The translations under genes were made by a program, and so were the position numbers. A stretch of 55,768 nucleotides of DNA from contig JAKMGP010000184.1 in assembly GCA_022424905.1 (NCBI GenBank), positions 1 through 55,768 of the forward strand. Reading direction: 5' to 3'. The stretch is from Akkermansiaceae bacterium (lineage in GTDB: Bacteria; Verrucomicrobiota; Verrucomicrobiia; Verrucomicrobiales; Akkermansiaceae). This document shows, in pieces, positions 18,580 to 27,792 of this stretch (the first letter of the stretch is position 1; each line of letters opens with the position of its first letter). The notes under the pieces are model-generated. The model did not search any database and was not told where the DNA came from. It saw only the letters and a program-made list of their open reading frames with translations.

Positions 18580-20241
18580 ATGGACAGCATTTTCAGCGTC
18601 TTAAAACTTCTTGGCTCTATGATTTTTGACCTAATTCGCAAGCGCAATGGCAATTGGAAAGATGATACCCTTTCGGGGCTGACAGTTGCTTTGGCACTTG
18701 TTCCGGAAGCGATTGCATTTTCGTTTATCGCTGGGGTTGGCCCACTTGTTGGGCTTTGGGCTGCCGTTTTTATGGGCTTAATCACTTCGGCTTTTGGTGG
18801 CCGGCCGGGAATGATTTCCGGATCCACGGGAGCTATTGCGATCGTTGTGGCGGTTGTAGTCCGTGTTGGCAATGAGCATGGAATGGCAATTGGTGTCCAA
18901 GATTTGGGAATCCAATACCTATTCGCCGTCATTATGATCGCAGGATTGATTCAAATCCTGTTTGGCGTTTTGAGGTTAGGCCGATTTATCCGATTGGTGC
19001 CTCACCCGGTAATGATGGGATTCGTCAACGGACTCGCAATCGTAATTTTAATCGGACAATTTGGGTTTTTCAAGGTGCCGTTAATGGAGGACGGGGTGGC
19101 TGTGATGGAAAATGGTCGGAAGGTAATGACTTGGATGGAGCAAGAAAAAGTTATGGTTATGGGGGCTTTAGCGCTTTTGACGATGGCAATCATCCATTTT
19201 TTGCCAAAATTGACCAATGCAGTGCCCTCAATTCTAATTGCAATTCTTGTCGTTGGAGGAATTAGCTACTCGGGAATGGTTGATACGAAAACGATTTCTG
19301 ACGTTCTTTACGAGGGCTGGGACTCCCGGGAATTATCGGCTAGCTTGCCGGTGCTATCGCTACCTACTGATATCCCGTGGCAAAAAGAGGGAGTGTTATT
19401 TTTAATCATAGGAACTGCTTTTTCTGCAGCAATGGTAGGCATCATCGAATCGCTTATGACTTTGCAATTAATTGACGATATGACTGAGACTCGTGGCTCT
19501 GGAAACCGCGAATGCTTGGCTCAAGGAGGGGCCAATTTTTTGTCCGGGATTTTTGGTGGGATGGGTGGATGCGCCATGATCGGGCAATCTCTCATCAATA
19601 TTAAGTCAGGGGGGCGTGGTCGTTGGTCGGGTGTCGTCGCAGCGTTGACTCTGGCACTCTTTATTCTGATCGGGGCTGATCTTATTGTAGAGATTCCCGT
19701 GGCAGCTTTGGTTGGAGTAATGTTTATGGTAGTGATTGGGACCTTTGAGTGGTCGACCCTGAAAACTTGGGGAAAAGTCCCTTTTCACGATATTTTCGTT
19801 ATAGTCGCTGTTACTTTGATTACGGTGTTTCTTCATAATCTTGCCTTGGCTGTTTTGACAGGGGTCGTTCTTTCTGCGCTTGTATTTGCCTGGGAGAGTG
19901 CCAAGCACGTTCGTCTGCGGCGCGATGACAGCCAGAAAGGGGTTCGGATTTATAACCTACAGGGGGTCCTCTATTTTGGCTCGGTTCGAGAGTTTTCCGA
20001 GCGCTTGATACCATCCAATGATCCTGATGAGGTGATCATTGACTTTAAAGATGCTCGAGTGGCCGATTTCTCAAGTCTCGAAGCTCTGAACGGTCTTACT
20101 GAGCGCTATAAGACGGCGGGAAAAAGAATAAGACTCCGCCACCTTAGCCCATCATGCGCAAAGCTGATTGATAGTGCCAGTGCCCTTGTTTCGGTCGAAA
20201 TGGCCGATGATGATCCACACTACGAGCCGGCGAATTTTTAG
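18580..20241 (+). CDS. SulP family inorganic anion transporter
   Basis: A 553-residue membrane transporter with the SulP fold (about 12-14 helices) and a C-terminal cytoplasmic STAS domain from about residue 445 (VRIYNLQGVLYFGSVREF, IIDFKDARVADFSSLEAL). The N-terminal SulP signature is present: DTLSGLTVALALVPEAIAFSFIAG. The TETRGSGNRECLAQGGANF loop matches the conserved segment of SulP proteins, including cyanobacterial BicA-type bicarbonate carriers. Substrate may be sulfate, bicarbonate or another anion. A GAGGG sequence 8-12 bases before the ATG at 18580 supports this start. It converges with the BatD-like gene, leaving 6 bp between stop codons. Confidence 0.9.
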   Translation: MDSIFSVLKLLGSMIFDLIRKRNGNWKDDTLSGLTVALALVPEAIAFSFIAGVGPLVGLWAAVFMGLITSAFGGRPGMISGSTGAIAIVVAVVVRVGNEHGMAIGVQDLGIQYLFAVIMIAGLIQILFGVLRLGRFIRLVPHPVMMGFVNGLAIVILIGQFGFFKVPLMEDGVAVMENGRKVMTWMEQEKVMVMGALALLTMAIIHFLPKLTNAVPSILIAILVVGGISYSGMVDTKTISDVLYEGWDSRELSASLPVLSLPTDIPWQKEGVLFLIIGTAFSAAMVGIIESLMTLQLIDDMTETRGSGNRECLAQGGANFLSGIFGGMGGCAMIGQSLINIKSGGRGRWSGVVAALTLALFILIGADLIVEIPVAALVGVMFMVVIGTFEWSTLKTWGKVPFHDIFVIVAVTLITVFLHNLALAVLTGVVLSALVFAWESAKHVRLRRDDSQKGVRIYNLQGVLYFGSVREFSERLIPSNDPDEVIIDFKDARVADFSSLEALNGLTERYKTAGKRIRLRHLSPSCAKLIDSASALVSVEMADDDPHYEPANF

Positions 20242-20247
20242 CCGGAT

Positions 20248-21225
20248 TTAACCCCCGGTATTTAAATTCTCGGGAGTTGGTGTCGTCTCGTTGACAAATA
20301 CTTTTATAAGTTCGAGCGACTCTGGGGCTTTTGTAGAATCGGGGATATGGTCTGCAAATTTCACCTGATCCGAAAGATGGGCAAAGGACTCAAGTTGTCC
20401 AAGATGCTGATTAGGAATTAGGGAGTGGTTTTTGAGAATTTGGAGGAATTCTGCAGAAGTCTTGGAGCGTCCCCTGAATGAAAAACGCTCGGAAGTATAA
20501 TTTTTAAGGATGTCGGTGAGCTTCGAATAAAAAGCTACCGGAGAATCTTGGGGATCAAGTTTTGAGAGGTTGGTGAGTGCTTTTTCCCACGGTGGCGTCG
20601 TTTTGATAATACCAGTTCTCTTGAGTAAATAGATCACTAATGCAATTAGAGTGAATGTCCCGAGGATCCAGACCCAAAGGTTAACTTGCTTTTCGGGAGG
20701 ATTTGATTTTTCTAATAGGTTTTTCTTTGGCTCCTGCTCGGTGAGGAATCCCTCGGGAATTCGCGGGTTATCGGGAATTTTTTCGGGAGTTATAACTTTC
20801 AGTGGAGGGAGGTTGAGGCTGATGGTAGACGGCGAAATCCGTTTTGTTTTTTTGAGGGGGAATGAAGCAGTCGCGCCTTTCAGATCGGTGGTGTTGGTTG
20901 CTACGAAAGGAATGCGGATGATCCAATTTTTTGTGCCAAGGGGGGTGAGGCTGCCCTCGATAAGCTCGGCTTGATCTAAAACTGGAATCAACGATTCGGG
21001 GTAAGATAGAGGAGAGGGTATTACTTTCCGGTGCCATGGCATTTCGATCTCTAGGGTAAGAGACGAAGCGTGGCCGAGGAGAATTTCGGTTTCCGTCCAA
21101 GAACTCGAAACGACTGTCGGTCGTTCATTTTTCTGCCATACCCGGAAGAAGAGGTATCCAAAGGTCACCCCCAGAAGAAAAATTACAAGAAGTGCTATTT
21201 TCAGGACGGCAAAGAAGGATTTCAT
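20248..21225 (-). CDS. BatD-like membrane protein (DUF4381-type C-terminus)
   Basis: A 325-residue protein with an N-terminal membrane anchor (about 8-28, IALLVIFLLGVTFGYLFF) and an extracytoplasmic beta-rich part of about 140 residues. A Pro/Lys linker leads to a second helix near 183-203 (VWILGTFTLIALVIYLL) and a cytoplasmic helical domain. The last part (ALTNLSKLDPQDSPVAFYSKL... and LSDQVKFAD) fits the DUF4381/BatD C-terminal pattern seen next to MoxR and DUF58 genes. It overlaps the DUF58 gene by 4 bp, so the two are translationally coupled. Likely a membrane component of a MoxR-type chaperone system. The assignment rests on architecture and context rather than a strong motif. Confidence 0.7.
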   Translation of the reverse strand: MKSFFAVLKIALLVIFLLGVTFGYLFFRVWQKNERPTVVSSSWTETEILLGHASSLTLEIEMPWHRKVIPSPLSYPESLIPVLDQAELIEGSLTPLGTKNWIIRIPFVATNTTDLKGATASFPLKKTKRISPSTISLNLPPLKVITPEKIPDNPRIPEGFLTEQEPKKNLLEKSNPPEKQVNLWVWILGTFTLIALVIYLLKRTGIIKTTPPWEKALTNLSKLDPQDSPVAFYSKLTDILKNYTSERFSFRGRSKTSAEFLQILKNHSLIPNQHLGQLESFAHLSDQVKFADHIPDSTKAPESLELIKVFVNETTPTPENLNTGG

Positions 21226-22088
21226 CGGCGGGAAATACGCTTTTGGAAGAGCGCGATGATTGCAGGAAGATAGTCGGTGGCGGTATCGAGCGGCACGTAA
21301 TCAATACCGGCTCGTCTGCAAGTTGACGCAGCATCTTCGGAAGCTGCGGCGGTTCGTTCTGCTAATTTTTGCGCGTCCTTTTTGGTTAGGCGTGTCACTT
21401 GGCCTGTCTCGAGATCACTGATTGATAGGGCTGGGATATCTGGCAGCGCGCGTTCAATGGGATCAGAAATATGAATTAGAATAACCTCGTGTTTGCGAGC
21501 AAGCGCGCGCAGAGGCTTGTCAAAGTTTGGAGTGATGAGATCACTGAGAATGAATACGATGGATTTTTTAAGGGTGGTTTTGAGAAGATGTTCAATCCCT
21601 CCTGCTAGGTCAGTGCGGGGTGATTCTGGCTCAAAGGCAAGGAGTTCACGAATCATGCGGAGGACATGACGGTGGCCGCGCCCAGGATCGAGTTGCAGTT
21701 CCTCCTGATCAGAATATAGGAGCAGGCCAACTTTGTCCTTATTGAGGGTTGCTGAGAAGGCTAGAACAGCGGCGACTTCGGCGGTATACTCTGCTTTGGT
21801 GGCCACACCTGACCCAAATTGCCCCGAGGCAGAGCGATCGACGAGGAAAAAGACATTTTGTTCGCGTTCTTCGGTAAAGAGCTTGATGAATGGTGAACCA
21901 AGACGGGCTGAGACGTTCCAGTCAATGGCGCGCATTTCATCACCTTCTTGATATTCGCGAATTTCTGCGAATTCGATACCTCGTCCTTTAAACGAAGCAT
22001 GCCACGCACCTGCGGTCATATTCTTAACGATTCGGCGGCTCCGGATCTCAATCCGACGCACCTTTTCCATTAACTCTGAAGCTAGCAT
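21222..22088 (-). CDS. DUF58 domain (vWA-like) protein
   Basis: A 288-residue cytoplasmic protein of the DUF58 family, the usual partner of MoxR AAA+ ATPases. Diagnostic segments are FKGRGIEFAEIREYQEGD and RAIDWNVSARLGSPFIKLF, followed by a vWA-type core with the MIDAS-like FLVDRSASGQFG. The family is thought to bind metal or target proteins during MoxR-assisted maturation; this is inference from the family. It lies 6 bp after moxR and overlaps the BatD-like gene by 4 bp, giving a compact three-gene operon. Confidence 0.9.
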   Translation of the reverse strand: MLASELMEKVRRIEIRSRRIVKNMTAGAWHASFKGRGIEFAEIREYQEGDEMRAIDWNVSARLGSPFIKLFTEEREQNVFFLVDRSASGQFGSGVATKAEYTAEVAAVLAFSATLNKDKVGLLLYSDQEELQLDPGRGHRHVLRMIRELLAFEPESPRTDLAGGIEHLLKTTLKKSIVFILSDLITPNFDKPLRALARKHEVILIHISDPIERALPDIPALSISDLETGQVTRLTKKDAQKLAERTAAASEDAASTCRRAGIDYVPLDTATDYLPAIIALFQKRISRR

Positions 22089-22094
22089 GGAATT

Positions 22095-23108
22095 TTAGGG
22101 GGTACGAAGGATATCCAAAAGTTGGTTAATGATGGTGTCGGCACTCATATCCTCAGCTTGGGCTTCATAACTCGGAATGATACGATGACGAAGAATGTCA
22201 GCAGTGATGGATTTAACATCCTCGGGCAGGACGTGGGCGCGGCCTTCTAAAAACGCTAAGCAACGGGCGCCGCGGACCAATTGAATGGTGGCGCGAGGCG
22301 ATGCTCCGGCAGTAATGAGAGGGTCAAAGGATGAGAGGTCGAGGTCGGCTTGGCGCTCAGAAAGCTGGAGGCGGCCTTCGGCGCGGGTGGCGAAGACGAT
22401 GTCTAAAATGTAGTCTTCGATCTTGGGATCGACATGAATTTCATTAATGAGCCGACGAGCTGAAGTGATCGAGTCGAGATTGGTAACGACCGAGGCGGTT
22501 GGAGCCGCCATGGTAGAGGACATGCGACGAAGAACCTCCCGTTCTTCGTCACGCTGGGGGTAACTGACAATGACTTTCATCATGAAGCGGTCCATTTGAG
22601 CCTCGGGTAAAGGATATGTTCCTTCTTGATCGAGAGGGTTTTGAGTTGCCATGACAAGGAAGGGGTTGGGGAGAACACGTGTTTTTCCGCCAAGCGTAAC
22701 TTGTTTCTCTTGCATCGCTTCGAGAAGTGCAGACTGGACCTTAGCGGGGGCTCGATTTATTTCGTCAGCGAGGAGAAGGTTAGTGAAAACGGGCCCCTCT
22801 TTCGCTTTGAATTCCTGAGTGCCAGGGTTGTAAATGTGGGTTCCAATCACGTCGGCTGGAAGGAGGTCCGGTGTGAACTGAATCCGACCAAACTGAGCTT
22901 GAAGAGTTTGTGCCAGAGTATTCACTGCGAGGGTTTTGGCGAGCCCTGGCAATCCTTCCACAAGAAGGTGATTGCCGGTAAGAAGACATATAAGCATGCG
23001 GTCAACAAGATGATCCTGGCCAATTAGCACTCGGCCAATTTCTTGACGGAGAGGTGCTATAAAACTGGAATGCTCTTCAATGGCGGCTGAAAATTCTTCG
23101 GGAGTCAT
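22095..23108 (-). CDS. MoxR family AAA+ ATPase
   Basis: AAA+ chaperone-like ATPase, first gene of the minus-strand MoxR-DUF58-BatD-like operon. It shows Walker A GLPGLAKT, Walker B LLADEINRAPAKVQSALLEAM, sensor 1 MATQNPLDQEGTYPLPEAQMDRFM (the MoxR hallmark) and a C-terminal lid ending RIIPSYEAQAEDMSAD. I chose the ATG at 23108 (MTPEEFSAAIEE), giving 337 residues. The frame also opens at a GTG at 23153, adding 15 residues, and neither start has a clear ribosome binding site. vWA-TM genes (BatA/BatB), often found in such operons, are missing here. Confidence 0.93.
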   Translation of the reverse strand: MTPEEFSAAIEEHSSFIAPLRQEIGRVLIGQDHLVDRMLICLLTGNHLLVEGLPGLAKTLAVNTLAQTLQAQFGRIQFTPDLLPADVIGTHIYNPGTQEFKAKEGPVFTNLLLADEINRAPAKVQSALLEAMQEKQVTLGGKTRVLPNPFLVMATQNPLDQEGTYPLPEAQMDRFMMKVIVSYPQRDEEREVLRRMSSTMAAPTASVVTNLDSITSARRLINEIHVDPKIEDYILDIVFATRAEGRLQLSERQADLDLSSFDPLITAGASPRATIQLVRGARCLAFLEGRAHVLPEDVKSITADILRHRIIPSYEAQAEDMSADTIINQLLDILRTP

Positions 23109-23323
23109 AAAGGAATCGTTTGAATCTATGGTTGTCTCAGGGAAGGGTAGCACTGTCTAAAGAAAGATCGACCTCACTTTTAATACATCCTTGGAAATTT
23201 AATGGGCAGGCGCAGGATTGTTAGGATGAAACGACATGGATAGAGGTTTCTTTTTAAAAAAGTCGGTTTTTTGGCTCTTCGAGGGATGCGGAACCATTCA
23301 GCAAGATTAAAAATCTGAGACCG

Positions 23324-23722
23324 ATGATTTTAATCAGGGTCTTGGTTCTGGGTGTTACGGGGCTGCTCCTTCAGCCATAATAGAACGGTTAGCTGGGGCT
23401 CGGGCGGAACTGGAATGTAGGCGTTGGACAACTGCTAATGAGCTCTGCTGCGGATGGTAGGGATATTTTAAAATAGAGCCTCCGAGAAGGGCATGTTCGA
23501 AAGCTGATTTTTCAAAGGGAACTCTTTATTTAATCACAACTCTTGATGGGAAAGATTTGCTGTTTACCTACGATTTAACGGAAAAGGAAAGATGGCGTCA
23601 GACCTACGGTAATCAGACCCGGATGCGGTCGGGAGATAGGGAGCGATCCGAACTTGTCCCTTGTCACTGATGGTGGTTTTGTCCTCCGAGGTGAGAAGCA
23701 TCTATGATGAGCTTCTATCTAA
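23324..23722 (+). pseudogene. Decayed PQQ-like beta-propeller (BamB-like) gene
   Basis: The 649-bp gap between moxR and dxs holds coding relics on the plus strand. An ATG at 23324 starts a signal-like peptide (MILIRVLVLGVTGLLLQP) that stops after 18 codons. A second frame (from 23341) then gives ERLAGARAELECRRWTTANEL, a TAG at 23458, and TLDGKDLLFTYDLTEKERWR up to a TGA near 23670. A third frame from about 23640 gives SDPNLSLVTDGGFVLRGEKHL followed by two stops. Together they follow the blade pattern of exported PQQ-like propeller proteins, a family common in Verrucomicrobiota. At least two frameshifts and one nonsense codon make it a remnant; most of the C-terminus is gone. Confidence 0.6.
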
Positions 23723-23757
23723 AGGTGATACCGTTCCTTGACTGAAAAACATCCTTT

Positions 23758-25638
23758 TTATTTTTTTTCGAGATGGGCTAAGATTTTCCCAATCGCAGCT
23801 TCTGATGTCATACCGTGTTTCTTACGAAGAATTTCGGGCTTGCCGTGCTCAATAAATTCGTCGGGCCAGCCAATTCGCTCTACCGGGGTGTCGACGAGCT
23901 TATCGTGGAGTAATTCAATAATTGAGAGACCAAAACCATTATAGAGTACGTGATCTTCAAAAGTGCAGACGACCTTTGAGTTCGCTGATAATTTTGTGAT
24001 AGTTGACGCATCAAGAGGTTTGATCCAGCGGGGATTAATCAAGGTGACGCTGTATCCTTTGTCTTCTAGATGCTCTTTGGTTTCTAAAGCAACCTCCATC
24101 ATCGTTCCTAGGGGGATGAGGCAGACATCTGTTCCTTCCTGAATGACCTCGGCTTCGCCGATAGTGAGAAGTTCTGGCTGATCTTTGATTGTTGCACCGG
24201 GTCCGTTGCCACGAGGATACCGGATGGCGATTGGGCCGTCCTCGTATTTTGACATGGTCCACAGCATATCAATGAATTCATCTTCATCTTTCGGTTGCAT
24301 GTGGATTAAACCTGGGACGTGCCGGAGGTAACCAATATCGAAAAGACCATGATGGGTTGGCCCGTCATCCCCGGAAAGTCCACCGCGATCCATACACAAA
24401 CGGACCGGAAGATTTTGAAGGGCCATATCATGAAGAATCATATCATATGCCCGCTGCATGAAGGTTGAGTATATGGCAAGGAAAGGCTTAAGGCCTTGGG
24501 TGGCGTGTCCGCAAGCGAAGAGAGCGGCATGTTCCTCGGCGATGCCGACGTCAAAATAGCGTTCGGGAATCTCAGCTTTAAAGGTCTCTAATTTTGTCCC
24601 GCCAGGCATGGCCGCAGTGATCGCGGTAATGGATTTGTCTTCTTTTGCAAAGTCAGTGACGGCGCGGCCAAAAAGTTCTGAGAAAGTGGGCGCGCCTGAT
24701 GCGGTCGAACCGTCTTCGACATTATAAGGCCCAAGACCGTGAAATTTGCCAGGCATATCAAGAGCGGGCTGGTAGCCGCGGCCTTTTTCAGTGATGATGT
24801 GGAGGATGACAGGTTCATCTTGCTCCTTGAGGTATTCAAAACTTTTAATAAGAGAGGGAAGATCATGACCGTCAATCGGGCCATAGTAGCGCATGCCAAA
24901 TTTCTCGAAGAGAACGTTAGGCAGAATCATGTTTTTGGCGTTTCGTTCTATCTTGTGAGCAAACTTACGAGCACCTGGACCAGCCACTTTTTCCACGAGC
25001 GAAGCAGCCTTAGCCCGGATATCATTGTAAGCTGGATGTGATTGAAGAGTGTTGAAATACTTTGCAAGGGCTCCGACATTTTTATCAATCGACCACTCGT
25101 TGTCGTTGAGAACCACGATGCAGCGGTCGGTTGCTTCGGCAATATTGTTGAGAGCTTCTAGGGTTGGTCCACAGGTGAAGGCTGCATCACCTGCGACAGC
25201 GACAACGTGATTATCGCCACCTTTTAGATCTCTGGCCGAAGCCATTCCTAGAGCGGCAGAAAGTGCGGTGCCAGCGTGGCCTGCGCCATAGCAGTCATGC
25301 TCTGATTCGGTGCGGAGCAGAAAGCCATTTAGTCCCTCATATTGTCTGATGCTGCCGATTTTATTGGCTCGTCCGGTGAGCATCTTGTGGACGTATCCTT
25401 GATGGGAGACATCAAAGAGAAACTTGTCCGTCGGGGTGTTAAAGACACGGTGCATTGCAATCGTTAATTCAACTACACCAAGGTTAGGTCCGAGGTGCCC
25501 TCCTGTATTAGAAAGAGAGGTAATGAGCTCGCCCCGAATCTCTTCGGCGAGTTCGGGAAGCTTTTCCGGTTCGATTTTTTTGAGATCGTCCGGTCCTTGG
25601 ATTGTGTCGAGAAGGGTTTTTCTAGAAGAGTCTGACAT
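23758..25638 (-). CDS. dxs: 1-deoxy-D-xylulose-5-phosphate synthase
   Basis: First enzyme of the MEP isoprenoid pathway, joining pyruvate and glyceraldehyde-3-phosphate with thiamine diphosphate. The 626-residue protein starts MSDSSRKTLL at 25638. Characteristic parts are SNTGGHLGPNLGVVELT, the TPP/Mg site VAGDAAFTCG...LNDNEWSID, the central pyrimidine-domain RYFDVGIAEEHAALFACG, DRGGLSGDDGPTHHG, and the C-terminal transketolase-like domain. The TPP motif reads GDA instead of the textbook GDG. The start overlaps the end of xseB by 17 bp. The frame extends to 25719, but that part lies inside xseB and does not look like Dxs. Confidence 0.95.
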   Translation of the reverse strand: MSDSSRKTLLDTIQGPDDLKKIEPEKLPELAEEIRGELITSLSNTGGHLGPNLGVVELTIAMHRVFNTPTDKFLFDVSHQGYVHKMLTGRANKIGSIRQYEGLNGFLLRTESEHDCYGAGHAGTALSAALGMASARDLKGGDNHVVAVAGDAAFTCGPTLEALNNIAEATDRCIVVLNDNEWSIDKNVGALAKYFNTLQSHPAYNDIRAKAASLVEKVAGPGARKFAHKIERNAKNMILPNVLFEKFGMRYYGPIDGHDLPSLIKSFEYLKEQDEPVILHIITEKGRGYQPALDMPGKFHGLGPYNVEDGSTASGAPTFSELFGRAVTDFAKEDKSITAITAAMPGGTKLETFKAEIPERYFDVGIAEEHAALFACGHATQGLKPFLAIYSTFMQRAYDMILHDMALQNLPVRLCMDRGGLSGDDGPTHHGLFDIGYLRHVPGLIHMQPKDEDEFIDMLWTMSKYEDGPIAIRYPRGNGPGATIKDQPELLTIGEAEVIQEGTDVCLIPLGTMMEVALETKEHLEDKGYSVTLINPRWIKPLDASTITKLSANSKVVCTFEDHVLYNGFGLSIIELLHDKLVDTPVERIGWPDEFIEHGKPEILRKKHGMTSEAAIGKILAHLEKK

Positions 25639-25921
25639 CGTCATCGAGTGTGTCGGAAGATTGGTCAGAAGATTCATCCGAATCTTCATCCTTTTCTTCC
25701 GTCTGAAGTTTTGCCTCAATCATATTGAGCCGTTTTCTTGCGGATTTTAAGGTCTTTTGGCAATAGCTCAAGAGCGCTTGACCTCTTTCGAAGTCTTCGA
25801 GAAGTTTCCCAAGCGACGAGGGCTCGTCCTCGAGTCGTCTTGTGATCTCTTCAAGCTCGTCTGTCGCCTCCTCGAAGGAGCCGGACACACATTTAGCAGA
25901 GGTTTTTTTCTTAGCAGCCAT
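25622..25921 (-). CDS. xseB: Exodeoxyribonuclease VII small subunit
   Basis: Small subunit of ExoVII, which degrades single-stranded DNA with XseA. The 99-residue protein contains the family core SFEEATDELEEITRRLEDEPSSLGKLLEDFERGQALLSYCQKTLKSA. The N-terminus is basic (MAAKKKTSAK). The C-terminus carries an extra Asp/Glu/Ser-rich tail of about 25 residues beyond the usual length of about 80; part of this tail is written by DNA that also encodes the dxs start. xseB followed directly by dxs is a common bacterial order. xseA is not in the window. Confidence 0.9.
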   Translation of the reverse strand: MAAKKKTSAKCVSGSFEEATDELEEITRRLEDEPSSLGKLLEDFERGQALLSYCQKTLKSARKRLNMIEAKLQTEEKDEDSDESSDQSSDTLDDDVRLF

Positions 25922-25947
25922 TTAGAACGAGATGCTCGCGTCTAGGA

Positions 25948-27792
25948 TTATCTGTTATAAAGGCGCTGTTTAGAATAAAAGTATATTCTATTACTGAAGA
26001 GGTCGGAAACCTCCGGATAGTTGTTCATTATCGGTCTTAAGTTTTGTGATTGCTTCGATAGGACTCCTGGGCTCACCATTCCACTCCGAATATTTGTTTT
26101 TGACCGGCTCAACGCTCCGCGGGCTGGTCCATCAAGCATAAGGGGGGCAAAGTCCTCGTTGTATCCGACAGGAATCGGACTAAAAAAGATATTCTCCTTG
26201 AATGACATCGGCGTTATGACAATTCCCGCAACCGATAGTTCATTACCCTCAGCCAGTTCTTCTAGTTCCGTAAATTCTGCAACCTTTCGAGGCAACCAAA
26301 TCGAAGTTCTGTCGGCATACCATGCAACAGCCCAAGGCTGGTCCGAGAAAATGATAGCATTGTCATCGGTTGCGTCATGGAGAGTTTTGCTAAAGACTGA
26401 TGGCCAGTAAGGAGGCCAAACAGTTTTGCTACTATCCTTCGTTGCGATTGCACTGATTGTTTCCCTTGGAATCGTCAAAATTAGAGGGCCAGCACTGACG
26501 AGAATGACGATAGCGAAGTGGCCATATCGCATGATTGCGCCTCCCGCAGGTAATTCGATTCTTGCCCACAAAATTGAGACGAAGGCCAATCCATAAGCCG
26601 TCATAATTGGCGAGAAAAGGATGTGGAGTTGATTCGGGTCGAGATTGCTATCGGAGAGTCCGAAAATAGCCATTCCGAGTGTGCCCATGATCCACATAAG
26701 GAGGACAATCCAGCGGAATTTGGCAATGGATTCGCGTTTGAAAGGGTGAAGAAGCGCAAAGAAGAAGAGTGGGGCAACGAGGATAGACCCGAGATTGTTG
26801 TAAAGCTCGTTTACTTGTCTCAGCATACTAGTCGCAGTATTAATGAGGAAAGAGTTGAGGTTATAGACGATCGTGTAGGTTTGTTCGGCGGGATCACTGG
26901 TCCGCATGATTACGGATTCCGATTGAGTTAACCCTCCGTAAAGGCTGAGAAATGCAGTTCCTCCAGGATTTCCTGTCCACTCCATATTCTTGACTAAAAA
27001 GTAGCCACTAAAAACAAGAAGGACCCCGAGGATCATAAATCCGGAGATTCCTTTGGGTCGGAAAAAGAAGGCGGCGTAGATGGCAAACCCCAAAATGATC
27101 CAGATTGTCAGCCAGTGGGAAAGAGCGAGCAGTGAAAGAAAAACTGCGGCAATTACAAGAGATCCAATATTAGCCCGGTTTTCAATTGAGGCTTCGAGGG
27201 TCCGGTAAATAAAGAAAAGCGCACAAGAAAACAGCAGAAGCATCAGCATCTGGGGAAGTCCCGTCTGGGTGAATTTCCACATGAGATCACTCAAAATCAT
27301 AAGGATGGCGGTGGCTCCCGCTATTCTAACATCGAAAATCCGTGAGATGAGGAGGTAATTGATACCCACTGCAATGAGAAATAAGATGACTGCAACTGCT
27401 GAAATTACGCGATCAAGAGCGTAAACAGTTTTCTTATCCTCGTTCATTTGAAATTTATCGAAATCGTCGCCACCGACAGCCTTCAAAACGGCTGCGATAA
27501 TGTAGGGGTGTAAGGGGGAGTGGTAGGTGTCGTGAAAGGCATTGAGATTAATATCCTTTTCTGCTGCTTTAGCCTGCCAAACCGCAGCGCCACGGATAAC
27601 CTTGGTTGTCGCATTGTTGCCTCGTGCGATCTCCCGACCAATTTGAGCCTGCTCAATTCCCTTTTCAGAGGTGAGGCCCTTGAAGCTAAGTATCAAGTAA
27701 AAGCCTACCAATCCAAAAAGAACGAGGAAAAAGAGGAGGCGACTGATTAGAGTGGCGTTGTCGAAGCCGCCGACTTTAGTGGAACTAGTCAT
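25948..27792 (-). CDS. Multi-pass membrane protein, GT-C/GT39-like
   Basis: A 614-residue integral membrane protein with about a dozen hydrophobic helices spread over residues 15-440. A large extracytoplasmic loop between the first two helices contains YHSPLHPYIIAAV, which resembles the acidic/His loop region of GT-C glycosyltransferases of the dolichyl-phosphomannose:protein mannosyltransferase/ArnT type. The last 150 residues are soluble. A glycosyltransferase using a lipid-linked sugar is the best guess, but the sequence is divergent and I could not identify the catalytic Asp with certainty. The start overlaps the end of the NtrC-type gene by 4 bp, so the two are probably coupled. Confidence 0.65.
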   Translation of the reverse strand: MTSSTKVGGFDNATLISRLLFFLVLFGLVGFYLILSFKGLTSEKGIEQAQIGREIARGNNATTKVIRGAAVWQAKAAEKDINLNAFHDTYHSPLHPYIIAAVLKAVGGDDFDKFQMNEDKKTVYALDRVISAVAVILFLIAVGINYLLISRIFDVRIAGATAILMILSDLMWKFTQTGLPQMLMLLLFSCALFFIYRTLEASIENRANIGSLVIAAVFLSLLALSHWLTIWIILGFAIYAAFFFRPKGISGFMILGVLLVFSGYFLVKNMEWTGNPGGTAFLSLYGGLTQSESVIMRTSDPAEQTYTIVYNLNSFLINTATSMLRQVNELYNNLGSILVAPLFFFALLHPFKRESIAKFRWIVLLMWIMGTLGMAIFGLSDSNLDPNQLHILFSPIMTAYGLAFVSILWARIELPAGGAIMRYGHFAIVILVSAGPLILTIPRETISAIATKDSSKTVWPPYWPSVFSKTLHDATDDNAIIFSDQPWAVAWYADRTSIWLPRKVAEFTELEELAEGNELSVAGIVITPMSFKENIFFSPIPVGYNEDFAPLMLDGPARGALSRSKTNIRSGMVSPGVLSKQSQNLRPIMNNYPEVSDLFSNRIYFYSKQRLYNR

